This document shows positions 7,924-15,769 of a stretch of DNA of 64,000 nt, piece after piece (within the stretch, counting starts at the first letter, position 1; each line of letters begins with the position of its first letter). Location: contig CAYIZP010000002.1 of NCBI GenBank assembly GCA_964367905.1, positions 62,001-126,000 on the forward strand, written 5' to 3'. A model generated the notes under the pieces. That model saw nothing but the letters and a program-made list of their open reading frames with translations, searched no databases and had not been told where the DNA came from. The position numbers and the translations under genes are program-made. Source of the DNA: CAUPWF01 sp964367905. Lineage in GTDB: Bacteria; Bacillota; Clostridia; Lachnospirales; Lachnospiraceae.

Positions 7924-9378
7924 ATGGTTATCAGTTTGAAAAATAAAATGATTCTTAATAGAACCTGTGCGACAGGTCTAGGGGAAGAATGTGGTATTTT
8001 TGGTGCCTATAATATGAATGGTGACCACGTGTCACCAGATATATATTATGGTTTATTCGCTTTGCAACACCGTGGTCAAGAGAGTGCCGGAATTGCAGTG
8101 ACCGATACGCGTGCAAAACGCAAGTTGAAAGCTCATAAGGGACTAGGATTGGTGAATGATGTGTTCACCCAAGATATCCTGGAAGAGTTAAATGGGAATC
8201 TTGGTGTAGGTCATGTGCGATATTCGACTGCAGGTGGTACGCGAGTAGAGAATGCACAGCCTTTAGTCATCAATTATGTGAAGGGGATTCTAGGGATTGC
8301 ACACAATGGAAACCTAGTCAATGCAATCGAACTACGTGAAGAATTGGAATATACAGGAGCAATCTTTCAAACGACGATAGACTCAGAAGTGATTGCGTAT
8401 TTGATTGCAAGAGAGAGATTGAATGCAAAGTCTGTAGAAGAGGCAGTCGGATTGGCCATGAAGAAACTGAAAGGTGGATATGCATTGGCAGTGGCGAGTG
8501 CAAGAAAATTGATTGGTGCGCGTGATCCGTATGGCTTGAAGCCACTTTGTATCGGAAAGTCAGATAATACCTATTTCTTGGCATCAGAGAGTTGTGCATT
8601 AGCAGCAGTTGGGGCGCAGTTTGTAAGAGATGTTGCTCCAGGTGAGATTGTAACCATTACACCAGATGGAATCGCTTCTAATATGAGCATGGCAATTTCC
8701 AGTGAGAAGCAGGCAAGATGTATCTTTGAATATATTTATTTTGCTCGTATCGACAGTCAGATTGACGGTGTGGGGGTGTATGAGTCGAGGATTCTAGCAG
8801 GGAAGTCATTGGCACAATCTTATCCTGTTGAGGCAGATTTGGTAGTGGGAGTGCCTGAATCAGGTTTGGTAGCAGCCAAAGGATATGCAGAAGAATCAGG
8901 AATTCCATATGGAATTGCATTTCATAAAAATAGTTATGTTGGAAGAACCTTTATCAAGCCAACAGAAAAAGAGCGGATTTCAAGTGTAAAGATTAAATTA
9001 AATGTGTTGCATGATGTGGTAAAAGGAAAGAAGATTGTACTGGTGGATGATTCGATTGTTCGTGGGACAACAAGTGCCAATATTATCAAGATGTTAAAGG
9101 CGGCTGGGGCTTTGGAAGTACATATGAGAATTAGCTCCCCACCATTCTTGCATCCATGTTTCTTTGGGACAGATGTTCCGTCCAACAAGCAATTGATTGC
9201 ACATTCACATACCACAGAGGAAATCTGTGAATTAATTGGAGCAGATTCCCTTGGTTATATGGAAGTAGATAAACTACAGACCATGGTTGGAGATTTGAGT
9301 TATTGCGACGCATGTTTTACAGGGAAGTATCCAATGGAAGTGCCGAGTGAAGACATCAGTCATGCATTCGAATTATAA
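7924..9378 (+). CDS. purF: Amidophosphoribosyltransferase
   Basis: PurF catalyses the first step of purine synthesis, using glutamine to aminate PRPP. The mature N-terminal cysteine is in EECGIFGAYN, preceded by a propeptide that would be cleaved off. The PRPP loop LVDDSIVRGTT is intact. The extra cysteines in ARCIFEY, HPCFFGT and SYCDAC match the iron-sulfur ligands of the Bacillus-type enzyme, so it probably carries a 4Fe-4S cluster. The start is uncertain: ATG 7924, TTG 7903 and ATG 7948 all lack a good ribosome site, and each would give a plausible propeptide. A short reading frame at 7856-7939 overlaps this start. Confidence 0.95.
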   Translation: MVISLKNKMILNRTCATGLGEECGIFGAYNMNGDHVSPDIYYGLFALQHRGQESAGIAVTDTRAKRKLKAHKGLGLVNDVFTQDILEELNGNLGVGHVRYSTAGGTRVENAQPLVINYVKGILGIAHNGNLVNAIELREELEYTGAIFQTTIDSEVIAYLIARERLNAKSVEEAVGLAMKKLKGGYALAVASARKLIGARDPYGLKPLCIGKSDNTYFLASESCALAAVGAQFVRDVAPGEIVTITPDGIASNMSMAISSEKQARCIFEYIYFARIDSQIDGVGVYESRILAGKSLAQSYPVEADLVVGVPESGLVAAKGYAEESGIPYGIAFHKNSYVGRTFIKPTEKERISSVKIKLNVLHDVVKGKKIVLVDDSIVRGTTSANIIKMLKAAGALEVHMRISSPPFLHPCFFGTDVPSNKQLIAHSHTTEEICELIGADSLGYMEVDKLQTMVGDLSYCDACFTGKYPMEVPSEDISHAFEL

Positions 9379-9403
9379 GAGATTATTTTAGGAGGAAACC
9401 AAT

Positions 9404-10834
9404 TTGTACGATAAATATCAGAGCCCTTTATCAGAACGATATGCGAGTAAGGAGATGCAATATATATTTTCACCAGACATGAAATTTAGAACATGGAGAA
9501 AACTATGGGTTGCACTTGCGGAGACAGAGCATGAGTTAGGTTTGAACATTACAGAAGAACAGATAGAAGAGTTGAAGGCGAGTGTGGACAACATTAATTA
9601 TGATGTTGCAAAAGAGCGTGAGAGAATTGTTCGTCACGATGTTATGGCACATGTATATGCTTATGGAGAACAGTGTCCGAAGGCAAAAGGAATCATTCAT
9701 CTAGGAGCTACTTCTTGTTATGTAGGAGATAATACAGATATCTTAGTGATGAGAGAAGCCTTGGCCTTGGTGAAGAAGAAACTAGTAAATGTGTTAAGTG
9801 AGTTGGCGAAATTTGCAGATGAGCAGAAGGCACAACCTACCTTGGCATTTACACATTTCCAACCAGCACAACCGACAACCGTTGGGAAGCGTGCTACACT
9901 ATGGATGCAAGAATTCTTATTAGACTTAGAAGATTTGGATTATGTGATGGGAAGCTTGAAGTTATTAGGTTCTAAGGGAACAACAGGAACACAAGCTAGC
10001 TTTATGGAGTTGTTCAATGGAGACCATGATACCATTGAGAAAATCGATTCGATGATTGCAAAGAAAATGGGAGTAGAGGACTGCTACGCAGTATCTGGCC
10101 AGACTTATTCTAGAAAAGTAGATACCAGAATTGCAAATGTGCTTGCAGGAATTGCAGCAAGTGCACATAAGTTTTCTAATGACATCAGATTACTACAGCA
10201 TCTAAAAGAAATCGAAGAACCATTTGAAAAATCTCAGATTGGGTCTTCGGCAATGGCTTATAAGAGAAATCCAATGAGAAGTGAAAGAATTGCATCTCTT
10301 TCTCGTTATGTTATGATTGATGCCTTGAACCCAGCAATTACTTCAGCGACACAATGGTTCGAGAGAACCCTAGATGATTCCGCAAATAAGCGATTGAGTA
10401 TGCCAGAAGGATTCTTGGCAATTGATGGAATTTTAGACCTATGCTTGAATGTCGTGGATGGATTGGTGGTATATCCGAAGGTAATTGAGAAGAGACTATT
10501 ATCAGAATTACCATTTATGGCGACGGAGAATATTATGATGGATGCAGTGAAGGCTGGTGGAGATCGTCAAGAGCTACACGAGAAGATTCGCGAGTTGTCC
10601 ATGGAGGCTGGTCGCAATGTGAAGGAATTAGGGAAAGATAACAACTTATTGGAATTAATTGCAGCCGATGATTCATTTAATATGTCTTACGAAGCATTAT
10701 TGGAGACGATGAAGCCAGAGAAATATGTAGGACGTTCAAAAGAACAAGTGGATAGTTTCTTGCAGCGTGTGATCAATCCGATTTTACAAGAAAATCAAGA
10801 ACTTCTTGGAATGACAGCAGAGATTCACGTATAA
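9404..10834 (+). CDS. purB: Adenylosuccinate lyase
   Basis: The 476-residue protein belongs to the fumarase/aspartase superfamily and carries the signature loop GSSAMAYKRNPMRSE. It also has conserved HLGATSCYVGDNTD and FTHFQPAQPTTVGKR segments. It acts twice in purine synthesis, splitting fumarate from SAICAR and from adenylosuccinate. The start is TTG at 9404, supported by GGAGG at 9391-9395 with 8-base spacing; no ATG near it fits as well. It lies 25 bases after purF and is probably cotranscribed. A cluster of hairpin repeats begins 3 bases after its stop. Confidence 0.97.
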   Translation: MYDKYQSPLSERYASKEMQYIFSPDMKFRTWRKLWVALAETEHELGLNITEEQIEELKASVDNINYDVAKERERIVRHDVMAHVYAYGEQCPKAKGIIHLGATSCYVGDNTDILVMREALALVKKKLVNVLSELAKFADEQKAQPTLAFTHFQPAQPTTVGKRATLWMQEFLLDLEDLDYVMGSLKLLGSKGTTGTQASFMELFNGDHDTIEKIDSMIAKKMGVEDCYAVSGQTYSRKVDTRIANVLAGIAASAHKFSNDIRLLQHLKEIEEPFEKSQIGSSAMAYKRNPMRSERIASLSRYVMIDALNPAITSATQWFERTLDDSANKRLSMPEGFLAIDGILDLCLNVVDGLVVYPKVIEKRLLSELPFMATENIMMDAVKAGGDRQELHEKIRELSMEAGRNVKELGKDNNLLELIAADDSFNMSYEALLETMKPEKYVGRSKEQVDSFLQRVINPILQENQELLGMTAEIHV

Positions 10835-10836
10835 AA

Positions 10837-10919
10837 TGATACAAGGGATAAAAGGTCATGATTTCATGCTTGCATGAAGAATCATGACTTTGGGTCCCGC
10901 AAAACATGAAGAAGTAGCC
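10837..10919. repeat. Long hairpin repeat, element A copy 1
   Basis: GTCATGATTTCATG at 10855-10868 folds on CATGAAGAATCATGAC at 10873-10888 around a CTTG loop, with one 2-base bulge. An outer helix GGGAT/GTCCC closes the structure. The tail GCAAAACATGAAGAAGTAGCC is shared with copy 2 (10994-11077). The two copies are separated by element B. Confidence 0.8.
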
Positions 10920-10940
10920 CGAATAGGGCGGATTCTGAAT

Positions 10941-10990
10941 GTTTTTAGGATTGCGAGAGCACAAAGTGCGTAGCAATCCGTCTGTATCAT
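10941..10990. repeat. Hairpin repeat, element B copy 1
   Basis: GTTTTTA is followed by a hairpin: outer stem GGATTGC/GCAATCC (10948-10954 with 10973-10979), inner stem GCAC/GTGC with an AAA loop, and an asymmetric internal loop GAGA/GTA. It ends CTGTATCAT. The same element occurs at 48587-48636, 37 kb away, past lrgB. The terminal TGTATCA also pairs with TGATACA at the start of element A copy 2. Confidence 0.75.
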
Positions 10991-10993
10991 TGT

Positions 10994-11077
10994 TGATACA
11001 AGGGACAAAAAGGTCATGATTTCATGCTTGCATGAAGAATCATGGCTTTGGGTTCCGCAAAACATGAAGAAGTAGCC
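10994..11077. repeat. Long hairpin repeat, element A copy 2
   Basis: This is a near-identical second copy of the long hairpin, starting TGATACAAGGGAC and ending AGTAGCC. Where it differs from copy 1, pairing is kept by G-U wobble: GGGAC with GTTCC in the outer helix, and GTCATG with CATGGC in the main stem. It ends about 40 bases before the next gene. Confidence 0.8.
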
Positions 11078-11118
11078 AAAATAGAGGCATAAAACCGATG
11101 GTAGAGGGGGTGCGAACG

Positions 11119-12798
11119 ATGACAGAAGATAGACTTCGGGTTACGATAGACTATATGAAGGACAATGAAGAACGGGAGTATTCCAGCGGAACAAAATTAC
11201 AATCTATCGCGGATGAATATCAGAAATACTATGAATATGATATTGTATTAGCTTTTCTAAATGGCAGATTGCAAGAATTGCACAAGGAGATTACGGAAGA
11301 TTGTAAGGTGCAATTTGTTACGACGGATATGAAGATGGGGTATAATGCCTACCAGAGAAGTTTGTGTATGTTATATGTAAAATCCGTCTATGATGTTGTC
11401 GGGCATGACCAACTAGAAAACGTAAGATTGTTATTTGCGGTAGGTTCTGGGTATTACACCCAAGTGACAGGAGCGGTTGAATGCAACGGAGCATTGCTTG
11501 CTAAAATCAAGCAGAGGATGCAGGAGCTTGTTGCGCAGAATATCCCTTTAGAAAAACGAAGCATTCATACAGACGATTCCATTAAACTATTTGGGAAACA
11601 TGGGATGAAGGATAAGGAAACCTTATTCAGATATCGAAGAGTTTCCAAGGTTAATATCTATAAGATTCATAATTTTGAAGATTATTATTATGGTTATATG
11701 GTGCCATCTACTAAATATCTCGCGAACTTTGACCTGTATTTATATAAAGGTGGAATTATCTTGCAGATGGCGGATAAGAAGAATCCACACAAGGTTCCTG
11801 AACTCAATCCAAGACCCAAGCTGTTTGACGTGCAGAAAGAGGCGGTTAGTTGGGGAGACAAGCAAGGAATTCAGACAGTGGGGGATTTAAACGAAAGGAT
11901 TACCCATTCGAAAGTGTTGGATGTAATCTTGGTACAAGAAGCACTACAAGAGAAGCGGATTTCAGAGATTGCAGCTCAAATTGCAGGCTTGCAAGACAAG
12001 AAGTTTATTATGATAGCAGGACCGTCCTCTTCAGGAAAAACAACATTTTCACAGAGGCTATCGGTACAGTTGAGAGCAAACGGCAGGACGCCACATCCCA
12101 TTGCAATTGACAATTACTTTGTCGAGCGAGAAAAAACTCCGAGGGATCAGTATGGTGAATATGATTTTGAAAGCATTCATGCCATTGATATTAAGCAGTT
12201 AAATGCGGATTTGACTGCCTTGCTTCGAGGTGAGACAGTGGAACTGCCGAGTTTTAACTTTATTACTGGCAAGAGAGAGTATCATGGTGATTATCTGAAG
12301 TTGCAGCAAGATGATGTTTTGGTGATTGAAGGGATACATGGGTTAAACGAAGAACTGACCAAGGATTTACCAAAGGAAAATAAGTTTAAAATCTATATCA
12401 GTGCGTTGACTCAACTTAATGTAGATGAGCACAATCGAATTCCAACGACAGATGGAAGGTTGCTTCGAAGGATTGTTCGTGACGCGAGAGGAAGAGGTGC
12501 TACAGCAAAGAAAACAATTTCTATGTGGCCTTCGGTTCGACGAGGAGAGGAAGAGAACATCTTTCCATTCCAAGAAGAGGCTGATGTGATGTTTAACTCA
12601 GCTCTGATTTATGAATTTGCAGTGTTAAAACAATTCGCCGAGCCGTTGTTGTTTGGGGTTGAAAGAGACTGTGAGGAGTATTTGGAGGCGAAACGGTTAT
12701 TAAAATTCCTAGATTATTTTGTTGGAATACCATCGGAATATGTGCCTAGAAATTCTCTGTTAAAGGAATTTATAGGCGGCGGACACTATGGTATATAA
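11119..12798 (+). CDS. TGS-domain nucleoside/uridine kinase-like protein
   Basis: The 559-residue protein is a fusion. The N-terminal third resembles the TGS domain and following region of threonyl-tRNA synthetase: VLAFLNGRLQELHKEI then VQFVTTDMKMGYNAYQRS. The C-terminal half is a uridine kinase/phosphoribulokinase domain with P-loop IAGPSSSGKTTFSQRL (about residues 301-316), then IAIDNYFVERE and VIEGIHGLNE. Such proteins are common in Firmicutes and usually annotated nucleoside or uridine kinase; the substrate has not been shown by sequence. An ATG at 11098 is in frame, but GAGGGGG at 11104-11110 lies 8 bases before ATG 11119. It is preceded by repeats and followed by a new promoter, so it may be monocistronic. 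Confidence 0.85.
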   Translation: MTEDRLRVTIDYMKDNEEREYSSGTKLQSIADEYQKYYEYDIVLAFLNGRLQELHKEITEDCKVQFVTTDMKMGYNAYQRSLCMLYVKSVYDVVGHDQLENVRLLFAVGSGYYTQVTGAVECNGALLAKIKQRMQELVAQNIPLEKRSIHTDDSIKLFGKHGMKDKETLFRYRRVSKVNIYKIHNFEDYYYGYMVPSTKYLANFDLYLYKGGIILQMADKKNPHKVPELNPRPKLFDVQKEAVSWGDKQGIQTVGDLNERITHSKVLDVILVQEALQEKRISEIAAQIAGLQDKKFIMIAGPSSSGKTTFSQRLSVQLRANGRTPHPIAIDNYFVEREKTPRDQYGEYDFESIHAIDIKQLNADLTALLRGETVELPSFNFITGKREYHGDYLKLQQDDVLVIEGIHGLNEELTKDLPKENKFKIYISALTQLNVDEHNRIPTTDGRLLRRIVRDARGRGATAKKTISMWPSVRRGEEENIFPFQEEADVMFNSALIYEFAVLKQFAEPLLFGVERDCEEYLEAKRLLKFLDYFVGIPSEYVPRNSLLKEFIGGGHYGI

Positions 12799-12825
12799 AA
12801 AAGTATGTTGTATATAAAATATGAA

Positions 12826-12854
12826 TTGATTATAGAGAGAAAACTTGTTATAAT
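12826..12854 (+). promoter_or_regulatory. Sigma-A promoter for the PfkB-type sugar kinase gene
   Basis: TTGATT at 12826-12831 and a perfect TATAAT at 12849-12854 have a 17-base spacer. The start point would be near 12861, about 35 bases before the ATG, and an AAGGAGA ribosome site follows. Confidence 0.65.
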
Positions 12855-12895
12855 GGTTTAGGAACAAAATCTATATTGATTAAAAGGAGAACAAA

Positions 12896-13993
12896 ATGAA
12901 TTTGAATTTAAGACCAAAAGAAGAATGTATGTTTGATCAAATTTCCCTAGGAGAAGTTATGTTACGACTTGATCCAGGCGAAGGAAGAATCAAAACAGCA
13001 AGACAATTCAGAGCATGGGAAGGCGGCGGAGAGTACAATGTTGCACGTGGTTTGAGACGTTGTTTTGGATATAAGACTGCTGTAGTTACAGCTTTCGCAG
13101 ACAATGAAATCGGAAGATTAGTTGAAGATTTCATCTTGCAAGGTGGAGTAGATACACGTTTCATCAAATGGGTAGATTATGATGGAATCGGAAGAACAGT
13201 AAGAAATGGTATGAACTTCACAGAGCGTGGATTTGGTATCCGTGGTGCAGTAGGAGTTTCAGATAGAGGAAATACAGCAATCAGTCAAATGACAGCTGCT
13301 GATTTTGATTTTGATTACATCTTTGGTGAGTTAGGAGTTCGTTGGTTACATACAGGCGGTATCTTCGCAGCATTGTCAGAGACATCTGCTGAACTTACAA
13401 TCGCTGCAGTAAAGGCTGCTAAGAAATATGGAACACTTGTTTCTTATGACTTAAACTACCGTCCTTCTATGTGGAAATCAATCGGTGGACACGAGAAAGC
13501 ACAACAAGTAAACAAAGAAATCGCTCAATACATCGATGTTATGATCGGAAATGAGGAAGATTTCACAGCTTGTCTTGGTCTTGAAATCGAAGGAAATGAT
13601 GAGAACTTAACAGAATTAAACTTAGATGGATACAAGAAAATGGTTCTAAATGCAATGGAAACATATCCAAACTTCAAAGTGGTTGCTACAACTCTTAGAG
13701 AAGTAAAAACTGCTACAGTGAATGACTGGGCTGCTATGTGTTGTGCAGAAGGAGAAATCTATTTCTCTAAGAAATACCCAGGATTGGAAATCATGGATCG
13801 AGTTGGTGGTGGAGATAGCTTTGCTTCAGGACTTATCTATGGATTGATGGAAACACAAGATGCTGAAATCGCTGTAAACTATGGTGCAGCGCATGGTGCA
13901 TTAGCTATGACTACAGCTGGAGATACTTCGATGGCTAGTAAGAGCGAAGTGGAAAGGTTGATGGGCGGAGCATCTGCGAGAGTACAAAGATAG
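12896..13993 (+). CDS. kdgK: PfkB-family sugar kinase, likely 2-keto-3-deoxygluconate kinase
   Basis: The 365-residue kinase has the N-terminal ribokinase-type segment AWEGGGEYNVARGL and the C-terminal signature DRVGGGDSFASGLIYGLM with the catalytic aspartate. Its overall pattern is closest to KdgK, which phosphorylates 2-keto-3-deoxygluconate in pectin and uronate breakdown, but no kdg, eda or uxa neighbour is present, so other acid or ketose substrates are possible. Codon use is strongly biased towards codons seen in rpsB and ilvC, so the gene is probably highly expressed. It has its own promoter and an intrinsic terminator at 14014-14047. Confidence 0.8.
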   Translation: MNLNLRPKEECMFDQISLGEVMLRLDPGEGRIKTARQFRAWEGGGEYNVARGLRRCFGYKTAVVTAFADNEIGRLVEDFILQGGVDTRFIKWVDYDGIGRTVRNGMNFTERGFGIRGAVGVSDRGNTAISQMTAADFDFDYIFGELGVRWLHTGGIFAALSETSAELTIAAVKAAKKYGTLVSYDLNYRPSMWKSIGGHEKAQQVNKEIAQYIDVMIGNEEDFTACLGLEIEGNDENLTELNLDGYKKMVLNAMETYPNFKVVATTLREVKTATVNDWAAMCCAEGEIYFSKKYPGLEIMDRVGGGDSFASGLIYGLMETQDAEIAVNYGAAHGALAMTTAGDTSMASKSEVERLMGGASARVQR

Positions 13994-14013
13994 TTTCGAA
14001 CTTAAATATGAGA

Positions 14014-14047
14014 GGCGATATTGCTTGTGTGCAGTATCGTCCTTTTT
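14014..14047 (+). terminator. Intrinsic terminator after the sugar kinase gene
   Basis: GGCGATATTGC at 14014-14024 (approximately) pairs with GCAGTATCGTCC at 14031-14042 using two G-U pairs, followed by five T. Confidence 0.7.
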
Positions 14048-14083
14048 GATATATACTTATGTGAGAAATCAGGAGGATGGGGT

Positions 14084-15169
14084 ATGGAGGCAGGTGTAAA
14101 CAGAAAGGTACGTTTTGCCTTGGTTGGCAGTGGTTGGCGTGCCGATTTTTTTCAACGAATTGCAAAGGAACTTCCAGAGCAATTCGAGATAACCATGAAT
14201 TTAGTACATACAAAAGAAAGAGCTATGGAGATTGAAGAGTGTTGGAAGGTTCCTGCAACTACAGATATAGAGGCAGTGATGGAAACCAAGCCAGAATTTG
14301 TTGTGATCTGTGTTCCCAAGGCAGTTGGTTTAAAATATGCCAAGAAATTTATGAAGAAATCGCTTCCAATTTTATACGAAACTCCAGCAGCGACGAATAA
14401 AGAAGAGTTGAATACGATATGGGCATTGAAGAAAAAATATAATGCTAGAATTCAAGTGGCAGAACAGTATCTCTTCCAACCGCAGCATGCAGCAATGCTA
14501 GCGATTATTCAGTCTGGTGTGATAGGTGAAGTGACGAATATGTCATTATCAGTAGCTCACGGTTATCACGGAGTCAGCATGATACGAAAGATGTTAGGTG
14601 TAGATGTGAAGAACTGCAAGTTGACAGGAAGGAGATTTCGATTCCTAGTTACAGCGACGAATGGTAGAAATGGAGCAGATCGTTCAGGAAAGCAGGTTGA
14701 AGAATCAAGAGATATGGTTACCATGGAATTTGAGGGTGGAAAGGTTGCATTTTTCGATTTCTCCAACCAACAATATTTTTCTCATATTCGAAGAAGGAGA
14801 ATCAATCTACGTGGAACAAGTGGTGAAATAGATGGTCTAGATGTGAGTTTCTTAGATGTAAAGTTTAGTAATGCAGACTATCCAGATGGAGAATATTTTC
14901 CTGTGGTAGAACGACTGCGAAGAGTAGAGTATGGCGGCGATGGGCTAGGTACACCTAGTTTAGAGGGGATTGCGTTTGGAAGAGAAATGGTTTATCGCAA
15001 TCCATTCTTTGGAGCGAGGTTTAATGATGATGAAATAGCGATAGCAACTTGTCTTGTGAAGATGGGAGAATATGTTGCTACAGATATAGAATTCTATTCC
15101 TTGAAAGAAGCAATCATGGATACCTATACTTCGTTAAAAATGGAAGATATTTTAAGTGAATCATATTGA
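14084..15169 (+). CDS. Gfo/Idh/MocA-family oxidoreductase with ETP in place of EKP
   Basis: The 361-residue protein has an N-terminal Rossmann fold with VGSGWRADF and the two-domain layout of the Gfo/Idh/MocA family of NAD(P)-dependent sugar dehydrogenases, including VIGEV in the middle. The motif that is normally EKP, whose lysine takes part in catalysis, reads ETP (E99-T100-P101). It may therefore not be a normal dehydrogenase. ATG 14084 is chosen because AGGAGG at 14071-14076 precedes it by 7 bases; longer frames start inside the upstream terminator. It follows the sugar kinase, suggesting a carbohydrate role, but the terminator between them argues against one operon. The stop codon overlaps the ilvN promoter. 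Confidence 0.8.
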   Translation: MEAGVNRKVRFALVGSGWRADFFQRIAKELPEQFEITMNLVHTKERAMEIEECWKVPATTDIEAVMETKPEFVVICVPKAVGLKYAKKFMKKSLPILYETPAATNKEELNTIWALKKKYNARIQVAEQYLFQPQHAAMLAIIQSGVIGEVTNMSLSVAHGYHGVSMIRKMLGVDVKNCKLTGRRFRFLVTATNGRNGADRSGKQVEESRDMVTMEFEGGKVAFFDFSNQQYFSHIRRRRINLRGTSGEIDGLDVSFLDVKFSNADYPDGEYFPVVERLRRVEYGGDGLGTPSLEGIAFGREMVYRNPFFGARFNDDEIAIATCLVKMGEYVATDIEFYSLKEAIMDTYTSLKMEDILSESY

Positions 15170-15194
15170 CAAATTTAATTTAACTTGATAAAAT
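15166..15194 (+). promoter_or_regulatory. Sigma-A promoter for ilvN-ilvC
   Basis: A perfect TTGACA at 15166-15171 contains the stop codon of the preceding gene; TAAAAT at 15189-15194 follows after 17 bases. The transcript would begin near 15201, at the start of a short palindrome. No T-box structure is visible. Confidence 0.65.
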
Positions 15195-15196
15195 AA

Positions 15197-15218
15197 AAAA
15201 CAGAGCACACTCTGTTTT
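15197..15218 (+). other. Palindrome at the 5' end of the ilvN transcript
   Basis: AAAACAGAG at 15197-15205 pairs with CTCTGTTTT at 15210-15218 around CACA. It may be a weak terminator for the oxidoreductase gene or a 5' stabilising hairpin of the ilvN message. Confidence 0.45.
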
Positions 15219-15234
15219 AAGAAAGAGGTAAGAG

Positions 15235-15732
15235 ATGAAAAGAAAATATTCTTTACTAGTAGACAATAATTCAGGAGTATTAAGCCGTATATCAGGTCTC
15301 TTTAGCAGAAGAGGATATAGTATTGATAGTATCACTGCTGGAGTTACATCGGATATTCGTTATTCAAGGATTACGATTGTTGCAAGTGGTGACGATAGTA
15401 TTCTAGAGCAGATTGAGAAGCAAGTGAGAAAATTGGAAGACGTCTTGGAGATCAAAGTTCTTAAAAATGGTGTTTCTGTTTGTAGGGAATTGATTCTGAT
15501 TAAGTTAAGAGCAGATGCTTCCATGAGAGCTGATTTAATTTCAATCGCTGATATTTTTAGAGCGAAGGTTATCGATGTAGATAAAGAGTCGATGATGTTG
15601 GAGTTGACTGGCGATCAAGATAAGATTGAAGGATTTTTATCGCTATTAGATGGATATGAGATATTGGAATTAGCAAGAACGGGACTTACAGGATTAACAC
15701 GTGGTAGCAAAGATGTGGTCTATTTAGATTAA
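15235..15732 (+). CDS. ilvN: Acetolactate synthase small (regulatory) subunit
   Basis: The 165-residue protein begins with the ACT domain typical of this family (LLVDNNSGVLSRIS, then RRGYSIDSI) and has the usual second half, KVIDVDKESMMLELTG. It confers valine feedback on acetolactate synthase in branched-chain amino acid synthesis. Its length is standard. The catalytic ilvB gene is not in the window. GAGGT precedes the ATG by 7 bases. ilvC follows after 37 bases and is almost certainly cotranscribed. Confidence 0.95.
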   Translation: MKRKYSLLVDNNSGVLSRISGLFSRRGYSIDSITAGVTSDIRYSRITIVASGDDSILEQIEKQVRKLEDVLEIKVLKNGVSVCRELILIKLRADASMRADLISIADIFRAKVIDVDKESMMLELTGDQDKIEGFLSLLDGYEILELARTGLTGLTRGSKDVVYLD

Positions 15733-15769
15733 CTTTGACACATAGAAAAATTTTAGGAGGATTGTCAAA

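Noticed and set aside
10837..11077. Possible CRISPR-like repeat array after purB
   Set aside because: There are only two units of more than 80 bases, the units are themselves hairpins, there are no spacers of equal length, and no cas genes are present.
10835..11100. tRNA gene or rRNA fragment in the repeat region
   Set aside because: The hairpins do not make a cloverleaf and there is no T-loop or CCA-like end.
15170..15234. T-box leader before ilvN
   Set aside because: The leader is far too short and lacks the T-box core sequence.
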